A stretch of DNA of 64,000 nucleotides from Spirosoma sordidisoli (GTDB lineage: Bacteria; Bacteroidota; Bacteroidia; Cytophagales; Spirosomataceae): assembly GCF_004138325.1 (NCBI RefSeq), contig NZ_SBLB01000008.1, forward strand, positions 124,001-188,000, in the 5' to 3' direction. Positions 8,491 to 17,774 of the stretch are shown here, in pieces. A program made the position numbers and the translations under genes. Below the pieces are notes generated by a model that was given only the letters and a program-made list of their open reading frames with translations, did no database searches and was not told where the DNA came from. Position 1 is the first letter of the stretch; every line of letters begins with the position of its first letter.

Positions 8491-9321
8491 ATGGACTCCG
8501 GTTTTGTTATTGCGGTCGGAACGGCCGTACTGTTGATGATGGCCGTGTTCATCATCATTTTCGTGGCCTATTACCAACAAAAACAGGCAAAGCAGCAACT
8601 GGCTCTCAAGGAGTTACAGGAACAGCACCGGCGTGAGCTTATGGCAGCGACCTTCCGGGGTCAGGAAGCCGAACGCAAACGCCTGGCCGCCGACCTTCAT
8701 GATGGCATTGGCACCATGCTGTCGGTTACCAAGATGAGCCTCAACCAGGTAGAGCGGCAACTGAACGGCGATACGCTGAACATGCGAACGGCCCTCCAGG
8801 TTCAGAAAACCCGGGCCATGATCGACGAGACCATGACCAACGTCAGGCGCATCAGCCGCGACCTGGTCCCTACTACCCTCGACCGGTTTGGTCTGCTGCC
8901 CGCCCTCGAAGAACTGGCCGAACGCGCTTCAGAAGGCGACATTCTGGTTCGGCTCGACTGCCCCGATGATCTCCAGCAGCTATCGCCCCCGCTGAGTTTG
9001 ACGCTCTACCGCATTGCGCAGGAGTTGCTCAACAACGCCATTCGGCACGCCCGCGCTACCCAGATCGATATTCAGCTGTACTGCCTGCACATGAACAACT
9101 CGGTCGGCGAAGTTCGCCTGTCGGTCATCGACGACGGCGTCGGCTTTGATTTCGACGCCATTATGGAAGACAAACGCGCCGGGCTGGGTCTGCGCAATAT
9201 CGAAAGCCGGCTGAGTGTGGTCGATGGCCATGTCACCTTCGATGTGGCACCCGGCCGGGGCTCACAGATTCACGTACAGGTCAGGCTCGAAGACGCAGAA
9301 ACTGTTGGTTTTATGCGTTAA
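8491..9321 (+). CDS. NarL-type (HisKA_3) membrane sensor histidine kinase
   Basis: The 276-residue kinase has one N-terminal membrane helix (about residues 5-28) and essentially no extracellular sensor. A short coiled-coil region (about 30-60) leads to the HisKA_3 dimerisation/phosphotransfer helix with His70 in AADLHDGIGTM, then a HATPase_c domain. The ATP-binding boxes are visible: N box QELLNNAIRHA, G1 DDGVGFDF and G2 GLGLRNIESRL. It should autophosphorylate and pass the phosphate to the response regulator encoded 63 bases downstream in the same direction. The stimulus is not predictable because there is no sensory domain; it may read membrane state or a partner protein. All catalytic boxes appear intact. 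Confidence 0.92.
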   Translation: MDSGFVIAVGTAVLLMMAVFIIIFVAYYQQKQAKQQLALKELQEQHRRELMAATFRGQEAERKRLAADLHDGIGTMLSVTKMSLNQVERQLNGDTLNMRTALQVQKTRAMIDETMTNVRRISRDLVPTTLDRFGLLPALEELAERASEGDILVRLDCPDDLQQLSPPLSLTLYRIAQELLNNAIRHARATQIDIQLYCLHMNNSVGEVRLSVIDDGVGFDFDAIMEDKRAGLGLRNIESRLSVVDGHVTFDVAPGRGSQIHVQVRLEDAETVGFMR

Positions 9322-9384
9322 TTTGTTTCCCCGCAGCACCGCCAAAACGACTAACTATCGACTCAATTTTACTGGCTTCCTCCT

Positions 9385-10044
9385 ATGAGAAAAATAAAAC
9401 TGGCCCTCTGCGACGACCATACGCTGTTTCGTGTGGGCATGGCTACCATTCTTGGTCAGGTTCACGACTTCGAGCTGATCCTGGAAGCAGGCAATGGGCA
9501 GGAACTGATCGAACGCGTTCCCCGAAAAATGCCCGACGTCGTGCTGCTTGACCTGCAAATGCCGGTCATGGACGGCACCGCCACCGCCGACTACCTCCGC
9601 GAACACTGGCCCCTGGTTAAAATCGTTGTTCTGACTATGCACGACGAAGACCGTATGGTACTGCACCTGCTCGAAAAAGGGGTAAGCGGCTATCTGCTTA
9701 AAGATGCCGAGGCCGATGAGGTTGAAAAAGCGATTCGGAAGGTGATGGACGAAGGCGTTTACCTGAACGAATTCGTATCGAAGGCCATGCTGCGGAAGAT
9801 GACCAACAAAACAAACGTGGCGAAGCCCGTCAACGCCTTCTACAACAGCAAAATACTGCTCTCGGAGCGGGAGAAAGAAGTGCTGACCCTGATCTGCGAA
9901 GGTTTGTCAACGAACGAGATCAGCGAAAAGATCTTTCTCAGTCCGCGCACGGTAGAAGGCCATCGCCTGCGCATTCTGGAGAAAACCGGCACCAAAAATA
10001 CGGCCGGCATGGTAGCTTACGCGTTCAAGAATAGTCTGGTATAA
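9385..10044 (+). CDS. NarL/FixJ-family response regulator (partner of the upstream kinase)
   Basis: The 219-residue protein has an intact receiver: acidic residues Asp10 and Asp11, phospho-acceptor Asp56 in VVLLDLQMP, and Lys in the GYLLKDAEADEV segment. It ends in a LuxR helix-turn-helix (SEREKEVLTLICEGLSTNEI, then SEKIFLSPRTVEGHRLRIL). The layout and the 63-base distance to the HisKA_3 kinase gene make them a cognate two-component pair. Its complete receiver contrasts with the degenerate one in the LuxR-type gene at 1155-1850. Target genes are not evident; the DUF547 gene immediately downstream is a possible but unproven target. Confidence 0.93.
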   Translation: MRKIKLALCDDHTLFRVGMATILGQVHDFELILEAGNGQELIERVPRKMPDVVLLDLQMPVMDGTATADYLREHWPLVKIVVLTMHDEDRMVLHLLEKGVSGYLLKDAEADEVEKAIRKVMDEGVYLNEFVSKAMLRKMTNKTNVAKPVNAFYNSKILLSEREKEVLTLICEGLSTNEISEKIFLSPRTVEGHRLRILEKTGTKNTAGMVAYAFKNSLV

Positions 10045-10065
10045 GATAAGGGGGCTGGCGCTCCC

Positions 10066-10104
10066 TCGGGACCGGGCTGACCAGAGTCCCGACTAAACCT
10101 TTTT
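10066..10104 (+). terminator. Possible weak terminator after the two-component pair
   Basis: A 7-bp inverted repeat (TCGGGAC at 10066-10072, GTCCCGA at 10086-10092) is followed after seven bases by five T residues (10100-10104). The loop of 13 bases and the distance to the T-run make this weak. Confidence 0.35.
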
Positions 10105-10146
10105 CGACTTGTGGGCGTATGTATCTCTAAACAAATGCCGATACGC

Positions 10147-10953
10147 ATGAAACGCTACACACAAAAAGGAATATTGGTAACCCTGACAGGCTTTGCTCTA
10201 ACCAGCCTGGTGGCCTTCACCGAACCGGGCCCGGTCACTACACCGACAGCCCCGGTCATGACGCTGGCAGCCGACCCCGTTGATCACAGCATCTACGACC
10301 GGCTGGCCAAAAAACACATCAATGAAAAAGGGCTGGTCAACTACAAAGGCTTCAGGAGCGACGAGAAAGAACTGGATAAGTACCTCGACCTGCTTTCGAA
10401 AAACCCGCCTACCGACAAATGGAATCAGGACGCCCAGATCGCTTACTGGATCAACGCCTATAACGCCTACACCATCAAGCTGATTCTGAACCATTACCCG
10501 GTTAAAAGCATCAAGGACATCGGCAGCAAAATCAAGATTCCGTTCGTGACCACCCCCTGGGCCATCAAGTTTATCCCGATTGGGTCGGAGAAGATCAGCC
10601 TCGACAACATCGAGCACGGGACCCTCCGCAAGAAGTTCAACGACCAGCGGATTCACTTTGCGCTGGTTTGTGCAGCTCGCTCGTGTCCCCGTCTCCGTAA
10701 CGAAGCCTACACAGGCGCCAAACTGGATGCCCAGCTCGACGACCAGGGGAGCGATTTCCTGAACAACCCGGCAAAGAATGCAATCAGCCCACAGAAAGCC
10801 AGCTTGTCGAAGTACTTCGACTGGTATAAAGGCGACTGGAAAGAAGACAACAAGTCCATTGAATACTGGGTAAATCGGTATTCGAAAACCAAAATCAATA
10901 AAGACACCGATATTTCTTTTCTGGATTATAACTGGGCCCTGAACGAACAGTGA
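10147..10953 (+). CDS. Exported DUF547-domain protein
   Basis: The preferred start is the ATG at 10147 (MKRYTQKGILVTLTGFALTS), which places a signal peptide at the N-terminus. The upstream ATG at 10111 only adds 12 unlikely residues. The mature part carries the DUF547 signature QIAYWINAYNAYTIKLILNH and, later, FALVCAARSCPRLRNEAY. DUF547 proteins are widespread exported or periplasmic proteins in marine and soil bacteria, with no established biochemical activity. The length (268 residues) is normal for a single-domain member. It lies between the two-component pair and the photolyase-like gene, all rightward, but spacing does not prove an operon. Confidence 0.88.
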   Translation: MKRYTQKGILVTLTGFALTSLVAFTEPGPVTTPTAPVMTLAADPVDHSIYDRLAKKHINEKGLVNYKGFRSDEKELDKYLDLLSKNPPTDKWNQDAQIAYWINAYNAYTIKLILNHYPVKSIKDIGSKIKIPFVTTPWAIKFIPIGSEKISLDNIEHGTLRKKFNDQRIHFALVCAARSCPRLRNEAYTGAKLDAQLDDQGSDFLNNPAKNAISPQKASLSKYFDWYKGDWKEDNKSIEYWVNRYSKTKINKDTDISFLDYNWALNEQ

Positions 10954-11054
10954 TGTCTGCTGTCAGTTATCAGTAAGGAGTGATTGCCTCTACGCCGTTG
11001 GTTCTCTGGAAACGATGGTCCGGGTCAACCTGCTCCTTACTCAGCTGTTTACAG

Positions 11055-12536
11055 ATGAAACGCATTGTATACTGGTTCCGAAATGATCTGCGGCTACACG
11101 ACAACGACGGGTTTTCCCGGGCGCTGGCCGACGCCGACGAAGTGCTTCCCGTTTTTGTATTCGACCCGCGCTGGTTTACCGAACCAGACAGCGCCCGGCG
11201 CCCCGACACACCCCTCAACTTCCGCAAAACCGGTCTGTACCGAACCAGTTTTCTAATCGAGTCGGTAGCAGATCTGCGCCAGTCGCTACAGGTTAAGGGA
11301 GCCGACCTGATTGTCCGTATCGGTAATCCCGCACTCATTCTGGCCGAACTGGCCGAAGATATCGAAGCCGTTGCCATCTACGCCAGCAAAGAGGTAACCC
11401 AGGAAGAAACAGACGTAGAATCGGATCTCGGCAAACGACTCAAGCCGCTCAACATCAACCTGGATCTGTTCTGGCAATCGACGCTCTATCACGTGCGGGA
11501 TCTGCCGTTCGAAATTTCCAGACTGCCCGATGTGTTTACCCAGTTTCGGAACCGGATCGAGAAATATGCGCCGGTGCGGGAGGTGATTTCAACACCGGAC
11601 CGAATTCGGCTCGCCACCGACGGAGCCGGCTCGGCTATTGATCCTGAACCGCTGCCTACAATCGCCACGTTTGGTTTTCCGTCCGAATTTTCGCCCAGCG
11701 CGCAAGCCGCTGTACCCTTCAAAGGGGGCGAGACCATGGCGCTTAGCCGGCTTCAGCACTACCTGTGGGATCGTGACCTGCTCAGAACGTACAAAGAAAC
11801 CCGCAACGGTATGCTCGGCGAAGCGTATTCGAGCAAGTTTTCGGCCTGGCTGTCGCTGGGTTGCCTGTCGCCCCGGTTCGTGTACGAAGAAGTGAAGCGG
11901 TATGAGCAGGAACGGGTCAAGAACGACTCGACCTATTGGCTGATCTTCGAACTTCTCTGGCGCGATTTTTTTCGGTTCGTGGCGCTGCGCTACGGTACCC
12001 GGCTTTTCAAACCCAGCGGTATCCGCCATCAGCTCGGCAAAAAATGGCGTCGCGACCGGGATTTGTTTTTGCGATGGGCAGGGGGCGAAACCGGTATTCC
12101 CTTTATCGATGCCAACATGCGGGAATTGAACATGACCGGGTTCATGTCCAACCGGGGCCGTCAAAATGTAGGCAGCTTTCTGGTCCGGGATCTGGGCATC
12201 GACTGGACCTGGGGGGCCGCTTATTTCGAGAGCCTGCTGGTCGACTACGACCCTTGTAGCAACTGGGGCAACTGGAACTACGTAGCCGGGGTGGGCAACG
12301 ACCCGCGCGAAGACCGGTACTTTAACATTTACAGCCAGGCCATGCGTTACGACGAGGAAGGTCGGTTCGTCAAACACTGGCTACCGGAGCTGGCCAGTGT
12401 ACCTTCCCATAGGGTGCATATGGTTTCGAACATCCCCCAGCAGGAGCTGAACGAATACGGCGTAGCGCTGGGCGATAACTACCCCATGCCGATTATCAAT
12501 CCAAACAAGTGGCTTACGGCTGAAAAAAACCGGTAA
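11055..12536 (+). CDS. DASH-type cryptochrome / DNA photolyase
   Basis: The true start is the ATG at 11055 (MKRIVYWFRNDLRLHDND), giving 493 residues with the standard photolyase N-terminus. The alpha/beta antenna-binding domain covers about residues 1-130, and the FAD-binding helical domain the C-terminal 270 residues. The motif WGNWNYVAGVGNDPREDRYFN is characteristic of the CRY-DASH subfamily. DASH proteins bind FAD, commonly with an MTHF antenna, and repair UV cyclobutane dimers best in single-stranded DNA; they may also act in light signalling. No other repair gene adjoins it. Subfamily assignment is from motif reading and would be settled by a tree. The leader (10972-11041) contains a 9-bp inverted repeat of unclear meaning. 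Confidence 0.9.
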   Translation: MKRIVYWFRNDLRLHDNDGFSRALADADEVLPVFVFDPRWFTEPDSARRPDTPLNFRKTGLYRTSFLIESVADLRQSLQVKGADLIVRIGNPALILAELAEDIEAVAIYASKEVTQEETDVESDLGKRLKPLNINLDLFWQSTLYHVRDLPFEISRLPDVFTQFRNRIEKYAPVREVISTPDRIRLATDGAGSAIDPEPLPTIATFGFPSEFSPSAQAAVPFKGGETMALSRLQHYLWDRDLLRTYKETRNGMLGEAYSSKFSAWLSLGCLSPRFVYEEVKRYEQERVKNDSTYWLIFELLWRDFFRFVALRYGTRLFKPSGIRHQLGKKWRRDRDLFLRWAGGETGIPFIDANMRELNMTGFMSNRGRQNVGSFLVRDLGIDWTWGAAYFESLLVDYDPCSNWGNWNYVAGVGNDPREDRYFNIYSQAMRYDEEGRFVKHWLPELASVPSHRVHMVSNIPQQELNEYGVALGDNYPMPIINPNKWLTAEKNR

Positions 12537-12610
12537 CCAAAAAAAGTAAAAACAAATCCATAGTTTTAAGCAGTTTTGAATCCGATAAACACCTTTTCGG
12601 TACCACAATT

Positions 12611-13192
12611 ATGTCAAGAACAACCATTATCGTCGTTGCTGTTTTGCTTATTCTGGGCGTATACGGCTGCAGTTCGTACAACGGCCTGGTGACTAAAGAT
12701 ACACAGGTAGAAAACGCCTGGGCTAATGTGCAGACCCAGTACCAGCGCCGGGCCGACCTGATCCCGAACCTGGTTCGGACGGTGCAGGGAGCGGCTAATT
12801 TCGAGAAAAGCACCTTGTCGGCCGTAATCCAGGCCCGTGCCAACGCGACGGGCATCAACCTCAACGCCGACCAGCTCACGCCCGAGAATATCCAGAAGTT
12901 TCAGGCAGCCCAGGATCAGCTGAGCGGTTCGCTGTCGCGGCTGCTGGCGGTGGCCGAGAGCTACCCGCAGCTGAAAGCCACCCAGAATTTCTCTGAATTA
13001 CAGGCGCAGCTGGAAGGCACTGAGAACCGCATCACCGTGGCCCGTAACGACTTCAACGGGGTAGCCACCAGCTATAACCAGTCGGTTCGGTCATTCCCAA
13101 ACAACATCTTTGCGGGCGTCTTCGGATTCCAGCGCAAAGGCCTCTTCGAAGCCTCGCAGGCCGCCCAGAGTGCTCCGACCGTACAGTTTTAA
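12611..13192 (+). CDS. LemA family protein
   Basis: The 193-residue protein has an N-terminal hydrophobic helix (about residues 5-20) ending in a Cys (YGCSSYNG), so it may be membrane-anchored or a lipoprotein. The helical LemA domain follows, with the characteristic VENAWANVQTQYQRRADLIP, NLV and the ITVARNDFNGVATSYNQSVR motif. LemA proteins form helical bundles facing the outside of the inner membrane; their function is unsettled. It leads a rightward cluster with two TPM-domain genes, a neighbourhood that recurs widely in bacteria and suggests a shared envelope role. Confidence 0.93.
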   Translation: MSRTTIIVVAVLLILGVYGCSSYNGLVTKDTQVENAWANVQTQYQRRADLIPNLVRTVQGAANFEKSTLSAVIQARANATGINLNADQLTPENIQKFQAAQDQLSGSLSRLLAVAESYPQLKATQNFSELQAQLEGTENRITVARNDFNGVATSYNQSVRSFPNNIFAGVFGFQRKGLFEASQAAQSAPTVQF

Positions 13193-13204
13193 CGTACAGT
13201 GATC

Positions 13205-13250
13205 AATGCATACGGCAGGCAGGGCTTCGGTCCGGCAGGCCGTATGCATT
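13205..13250. repeat. 12-bp inverted repeat between the LemA and TPM genes
   Basis: Perfect arms AATGCATACGGC (13205-13216) and GCCGTATGCATT (13239-13250) flank a GC-rich 22-base loop. No T-run follows, so it is not a classical terminator. It could be an intra-operon processing or attenuation hairpin. Confidence 0.5.
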
Positions 13251-13265
13251 ACCCCGCTCTAAACC

Positions 13266-13703
13266 ATGACAGCCCCTTTCTCTCCTGCCGAGCAGCAACG
13301 TATTGTGGAGGCCATCCAACAGGCCGAAAAAGCCACATCGGGTGAAATCCGGGTACACGTTGAGCCACATTGCGTCGGTGCGGACCCCTTGGCACGGGCC
13401 ATTGAGGTGTTTGCCCAGCTGGGTATGCACCAGACCAAAGCGCAAAACGGGGTTTTGTTTTATCTGGCCCACGCTGACCGCAAATTCGCCGTCATTGGCG
13501 ATAAAGGCATCGATGCGGTTGTGCCGGCCGGCTTCTGGGAAGAGACGAAAGACCTGCTGCGTAACCATTTTGCCGTTGGCGACTATGTCGGTGGCCTCAG
13601 GCAGGGGATAGCCCAGGCAGGTCGGCAGCTCCACCAGTATTTTCCGTACGATGGCGAGACGGACAAGAACGAACTCGCCGACGACATTTCGTTTGATCAT
13701 TAA
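13266..13703 (+). CDS. Short TPM-domain protein
   Basis: The 145-residue protein is a soluble TPM-domain protein lacking the signal peptide and Gly-rich tail of its downstream neighbour. Visible family features are SPAEQQRIVEAIQQAEKATS then GEIRVHV at the start, NGVLFYLAHADRKFAVIGDKGI in the middle, and a C-terminal amphipathic helix. TPM domains occur in photosystem II repair proteins of plants and in bacterial envelope proteins; phosphatase activity is reported for some, but function here is unknown. It sits 73 bases after the LemA gene and just before a longer TPM gene, supporting one operon. The start at 13266 is the first ATG and matches family N-termini. Confidence 0.88.
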   Translation: MTAPFSPAEQQRIVEAIQQAEKATSGEIRVHVEPHCVGADPLARAIEVFAQLGMHQTKAQNGVLFYLAHADRKFAVIGDKGIDAVVPAGFWEETKDLLRNHFAVGDYVGGLRQGIAQAGRQLHQYFPYDGETDKNELADDISFDH

Positions 13704-13707
13704 TTCT

Positions 13708-14526
13708 GTGAACGTACTTACCCGTCTTTTTCGCCTGATTAGCCAAACAGGGTCGGTTGCGCTGCTGCTTATCCTGCTGGCGCCGAGTCTGCGGGCCCAG
13801 GTCAGCAGCGCCGATTCGGTCATTCCGGCCCGGCCCAACCCGCCCCGGCTGGTCAATGATTTTGTGGGCGCGCTGAGCCGGTCTGAACGCGACCAGCTGG
13901 AGCAGAAACTCCGCGCTTACAACGACTCGACCTCTAACCAGATCACCGTCGTTATTGTTCGGACTACCGAACCGTATCCGATCGGCGACTTTGCCTTCCG
14001 GGTAGGGCGCAAGTGGGGCGTTGGCCAGAAAGGGAAAAACAACGGATTAGTGCTGGCCTGGGCCACCCAGACGCGAAAAATTTACATTGCTACCGGCTAT
14101 GGGCTGGAGGGAGCCATCCCCGACGCCATTGCTAAACGGATCATCAGCAACACCCTGGTACCGGCCTTCAAACAGGAACAGTACTACCAGGGACTCGACG
14201 CAGCCACTACCGAGATCATTCGGCGGGCGCAGGGCGAGTACCAAGCCGAACCCCGGTCCGGCAATGACTCCGACGGGTTCGGTATCCTGATCTGGGTCTT
14301 TATTATTTTCGTCATCATCTTCCTGATTTCGCGCCGTAACAAAGGGGGTGGCAGCAACCGAAACCGGGGTGGAGGTTTTTTTCCACCGGTGTTCTTCCCC
14401 ACGTCAACCTACTCAGGCTGGGGCGGCTCGTCGGGGGGCGGTGGTGGCTTTGGCGGGGGCGGTGGCAGCTTCGGGGGCTTTGGGGGCGGCAGTTTCGGGG
14501 GCGGTGGCGCCGGTGGCGACTATTAA
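13708..14526 (+). CDS. Membrane TPM-domain protein with Gly-rich tail (YgcG-like)
   Basis: The preferred start is the GTG at 13708, five bases after the previous stop. It gives a signal peptide (VNVLTRLFRLISQTGSVALL, then LILLAPSLRAQ). The frame opens upstream at 13651, but that would overlap the preceding gene by 53 bases. After the signal comes a TPM domain (about residues 45-180 of the mature numbering, with NQITVVIVRTTEPYPIGDFA and NNGLVLAWATQTRKIYIATG). One membrane helix follows (FGILIWVFIIFVIIFLI), then basic residues and a Gly/Phe/Ser-rich tail ending GGAGGDY. This architecture matches YgcG-type proteins usually found next to lemA. Role in the envelope is presumed, not known. Confidence 0.88.
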   Translation: MNVLTRLFRLISQTGSVALLLILLAPSLRAQVSSADSVIPARPNPPRLVNDFVGALSRSERDQLEQKLRAYNDSTSNQITVVIVRTTEPYPIGDFAFRVGRKWGVGQKGKNNGLVLAWATQTRKIYIATGYGLEGAIPDAIAKRIISNTLVPAFKQEQYYQGLDAATTEIIRRAQGEYQAEPRSGNDSDGFGILIWVFIIFVIIFLISRRNKGGGSNRNRGGGFFPPVFFPTSTYSGWGGSSGGGGGFGGGGGSFGGFGGGSFGGGGAGGDY

Positions 14527-14729
14527 GCTACAGACATACCTGCCAGCGCAGTGATATAGAGGTTCTGAAAACGGCTGATCATAGCCCTTGCCGGCTGGCC
14601 AGCGAGCGCCTTCTTCCTGATACATCCTACGGCAATGAACCGAACGCTGGAATCCGCCAGGCGCCCTGCTTTTCATCCAATCAGGCAACCGTTCGGCGAA
14701 AAAGTACCCTACGCATAGCCGCATGACCT

Positions 14730-14737
14730 TATTTTTG
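14730..14737 (+). promoter_or_regulatory. Candidate -7 promoter box for the DUF5916 gene
   Basis: TATTTTTG matches TAnnTTTG exactly, 22 bases before the ATG at 14759. No -33 TTG is visible. The rest of 14527-14758 holds nothing I can assign. Confidence 0.35.
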
Positions 14738-14758
14738 GCGCCTGCTTAATCTGCGTTT

Positions 14759-17104
14759 ATGGTTCTTTCTTTACGGCGCTATACCCTTCTCCTTTTACCC
14801 TTTTATACCCTGGCCCAAACGAATCCGGATATAGCCAATACGGCTCAGTCGGATACCGTTCGGGAAGAGGCTCATACCAACAACCGGGGTGGACAGGCCG
14901 TCATTTTTGCCCCACCCACGCGTCGTCGCAGCGTAGAGGCCGTTGAGGTCGGCAGCCGATTACGAATTGACGGTCGGCTTGACGAAGCTGAGTGGCAGCA
15001 GGCGCAACCTATCCGCCAGTTTGTTCAGGTAGACCCGCAGCAGGGCCGGGCCGCCACCTTCGATACCGAAGTTCGAATGCTGTTCAACCGCCAGTATCTG
15101 TACATAGCCGCTGTTAACCGGGATACGGCTGGTCGGCGATCGTTGCGGACGCCCAACTTTCAGCGTGATTTTCAGTCCAGAGCCCACGACTTCTTTGGTA
15201 TTACCTTCGATGGGTTCAACGACCGCCGGAACGCCATGGCGCTCATGACCAACGCCTACGGAACCCAGCGCGACCTGCTCAGCTTTGATGATATCCTATA
15301 CGACACCGATTGGGATGGCCTCTGGAAAGTACGCACCACCCGAACCGACTCGGGCTGGATCGCTGAACTGCAGATACCCTGGCAAACGCTCCGGTATCCG
15401 CAATCAACGGATTCGACCCAGACCTGGGGTATCAACTTTTTCAGAAATCGACGCGCCACGAACGAGCTGTCGGCCTGGTCGGCGTTTCCCAGGGCGTTTC
15501 CATCGGGCCTGCGCATGGAGTATGCCGGGCAGGTAACCGGTCTCAAACCACCCCCACCCCGCCCCAACGTTCGCGTTCAGCCGTACGTACTCCTCTCCGA
15601 CGATGCGTATAACGGCTCCGAAACCAGTAACAACCGCACCACCCGCCTGAAACTGGGGGGCGACATCAAATGGGCCATCAACACCAGCACCGTTCTCGAC
15701 CTGACGTTCAATACCGACTTCGCCCAGGCCGACGTAGACCGGCAGGTCAACAACCTGACCCGCTTTTCGGTGCTTTTTCCTGAACGGCGGGCCTTTTTTC
15801 TGGAAAATGCGAGTCTGTTCGGTGCAGGGCTGTCGGCAGTAAACGGCTTGGGGGAGGGGGGCAGCATGGGCATTCAGCCGTTTTTCAGCCGGCGCATCGG
15901 CCTGGCGACCCTGCCCGACGGCACCAGTGCCCCCGTACCCATCGATGCGGGTGCGCGGTTGGTATACCGATCGCTGGAGCGTAACTATGGCGGCATGCTC
16001 ATTCGACAACGCGGCATCACGGGTAGCCCCGCTACGGATTTTCTGGTGGGCAGGTATGTCGAAAACGTGGGGAAACAGAACCGGATTGGCATTCTGGTCA
16101 CGGGAAAAAACACCCACGCCACCGACACGACCGACAGCCGACAGGATGGTACAGTCGCGATCGATGGCTTTTTCCGGCTCGGTCAGTCGCTCAATTACAG
16201 TGCGATGCTGATCGGAACCCAGTCGTCCGAATCGTCGCCGGCCAAGGGCGGTGGGGCGGGTATGGCGGGCTACAGTCAGTTTTTTTACCGCTCCAACCAG
16301 GTAGTTGGCTGGCTGACCCAGACCGTTGTGACGCGGAATTTCAACCCGGCCATGGGCTTTGTTTCCCGCTCCGATGTGATCTCGAATTCGTTTGGCGGGT
16401 TTCTGGTCAACCGGGCCAGCTGGCTGCCGAAATGGGTACGCAACTTCGAGCCGGGCGCGTTTGCCGAGCTGTATCACAAAGCCTCTACGGGCTATCTGCA
16501 GGAAGCACAGTGGAACCTGAACCCGATCTGGTTCACCTTTCAGAACGCAGGAAACTTCGGCCTGTTCGTAAACCCTACGTTCCAGCGTCTCGACGATGGC
16601 GATTTCCGCCCGCTCGGTCTCGCGATCGCATCGGGAAAGTACCGCTATGTACGGTATTCGGTTCTGTTCGGCAGTGATCCGTCCCGGCGGGTATCGTACA
16701 ACCTGACGGCTGAAACCGGGCGTTACTATGACGGCCGGCTTAGCTACGGCCGGGCGTCGCTGATTCTGGCCCCTGTTCCGCACGCGGCCTTCACCCTGAG
16801 CAGCGAGCTAAACGAGTTTCGTAACGTAGGCGGCTATACCGGCACCATTGCGCTCTACAGCATCCAGAACCGGCTGGCCGTAAACCCCCGCCTGCAACTG
16901 ATCAGCTTTTTCCAGCGCAATACCTTTACCGACCGAAACGTCTGGAATGTTCGACTGGCGTGGGAGTTTCAGCCCCTGTCGTTCCTGTACCTGGTGTATA
17001 ACCGCGGAGTCTACGCCGGTTCGGTAGCGTCGGCCGACGGACTTATAGCCCGGCAGCAGGAACGCCATCTGATCGGTAAAATCTCGTATCTGAAACAGTT
17101 TTAG
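14759..17104 (+). CDS. DUF5916 outer-membrane protein with N-terminal CBM9-like domain
   Basis: The 781-residue protein starts with a signal peptide ([20 protein letters not shown]). A family 9 carbohydrate-binding-like beta-sandwich follows (about residues 55-260), recognisable from [17 protein letters not shown] and [11 protein letters not shown]. The remaining ~500 residues are rich in alternating aromatic/polar strands and end in a terminal aromatic residue (LKQF), as expected for an outer-membrane beta-barrel. This matches DUF5916, common in Bacteroidota and typically exported; the substrate is unknown, and CBM9 similarity alone does not prove sugar binding. Its stop overlaps that of the convergent gmhA-like gene by four bases. 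Confidence 0.88.
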   Translation: MVLSLRRYTLLLLPFYTLAQTNPDIANTAQSDTVREEAHTNNRGGQAVIFAPPTRRRSVEAVEVGSRLRIDGRLDEAEWQQAQPIRQFVQVDPQQGRAATFDTEVRMLFNRQYLYIAAVNRDTAGRRSLRTPNFQRDFQSRAHDFFGITFDGFNDRRNAMALMTNAYGTQRDLLSFDDILYDTDWDGLWKVRTTRTDSGWIAELQIPWQTLRYPQSTDSTQTWGINFFRNRRATNELSAWSAFPRAFPSGLRMEYAGQVTGLKPPPPRPNVRVQPYVLLSDDAYNGSETSNNRTTRLKLGGDIKWAINTSTVLDLTFNTDFAQADVDRQVNNLTRFSVLFPERRAFFLENASLFGAGLSAVNGLGEGGSMGIQPFFSRRIGLATLPDGTSAPVPIDAGARLVYRSLERNYGGMLIRQRGITGSPATDFLVGRYVENVGKQNRIGILVTGKNTHATDTTDSRQDGTVAIDGFFRLGQSLNYSAMLIGTQSSESSPAKGGGAGMAGYSQFFYRSNQVVGWLTQTVVTRNFNPAMGFVSRSDVISNSFGGFLVNRASWLPKWVRNFEPGAFAELYHKASTGYLQEAQWNLNPIWFTFQNAGNFGLFVNPTFQRLDDGDFRPLGLAIASGKYRYVRYSVLFGSDPSRRVSYNLTAETGRYYDGRLSYGRASLILAPVPHAAFTLSSELNEFRNVGGYTGTIALYSIQNRLAVNPRLQLISFFQRNTFTDRNVWNVRLAWEFQPLSFLYLVYNRGVYAGSVASADGLIARQQERHLIGKISYLKQF

Positions 17105-17673
17105 ACGACCTGTTTTTCGATGAGCAGGATGAACAGGTGAATCACCTTGATGTGGATTTCCTGAATCCGGTCGGCATAGCCAAAATGAGGCACCCGAATC
17201 TCGACATCGGCCTGCCCGGCCAGTTTACCGCCGTCTTTACCGCTCAGCAACACCACCTTCATGCCTTTCTGGCGGGCGGCTGCTACAGCCCGGATCACGT
17301 TAGCTGAGTTGCCGCTGGTGCTGATGCCCAGCAACACATCGCCCTCGTTGCCCAGCCCTTCGATGAAGCGAGAGAACACGTATTCGTAGCCATAGTCGTT
17401 ACTGACGCAGGAAAGGTGGCTCACGTCAGAAATGGCAATGGCGGCCAGCGACCGGCGGTCATCGCGGTAGCGGCCCGACAGTTCTTCGGCAAAATGCATC
17501 GCGTCGCAGTGGGAACCGCCGTTACCGCACGAAATAATTTTTCGTCCGTTTTTCAGAGCATCGCCCATGAGCCGGGCAGCCTGCTCAATAGCCAACAAGT
17601 GATCAGGGTTAGCTAAAAAGGTATCTAAGACTGACTGGGCTTCGGTCAGTTCCTGGCGAATCAGGTCAAGCAT
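17101..17673 (-). CDS. gmhA: Phosphoheptose isomerase-like SIS-domain protein
   Basis: The 190-residue product is a single SIS domain. The start is [20 protein letters not shown] at 17673; the upstream extension to 17727 is probably not translated. Family motifs are clear: [34 protein letters not shown] and the C-terminal [13 protein letters not shown]. These match GmhA, which converts sedoheptulose 7-phosphate to D-glycero-D-manno-heptose 7-phosphate, feeding LPS-core or S-layer heptose. The usual Zn-ligand/Glu residues of GmhA ([13 protein letters not shown] region) are present. No other heptose gene is nearby, so the pathway link is by family only. Confidence 0.87.
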   Translation of the reverse strand: MLDLIRQELTEAQSVLDTFLANPDHLLAIEQAARLMGDALKNGRKIISCGNGGSHCDAMHFAEELSGRYRDDRRSLAAIAISDVSHLSCVSNDYGYEYVFSRFIEGLGNEGDVLLGISTSGNSANVIRAVAAARQKGMKVVLLSGKDGGKLAGQADVEIRVPHFGYADRIQEIHIKVIHLFILLIEKQVV

Positions 17674-17774
17674 GGTACAGTGTACAGGTTCTGTTTCCAG
17701 TGTAACTGGGGTAGTAAGTGACCCCAAAGTTGAGCACTCTTCGCGGAAGCAGGAAACAGAATACCGAAAACTTC

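Noticed and set aside
15404-16783. 459-codon open frame antisense to the DUF5916 gene
   Set aside because: Exact mirror of a well-supported gene; its product is Arg/Gly/Val-rich without motifs, as expected for the antisense frame of GC-rich codons.
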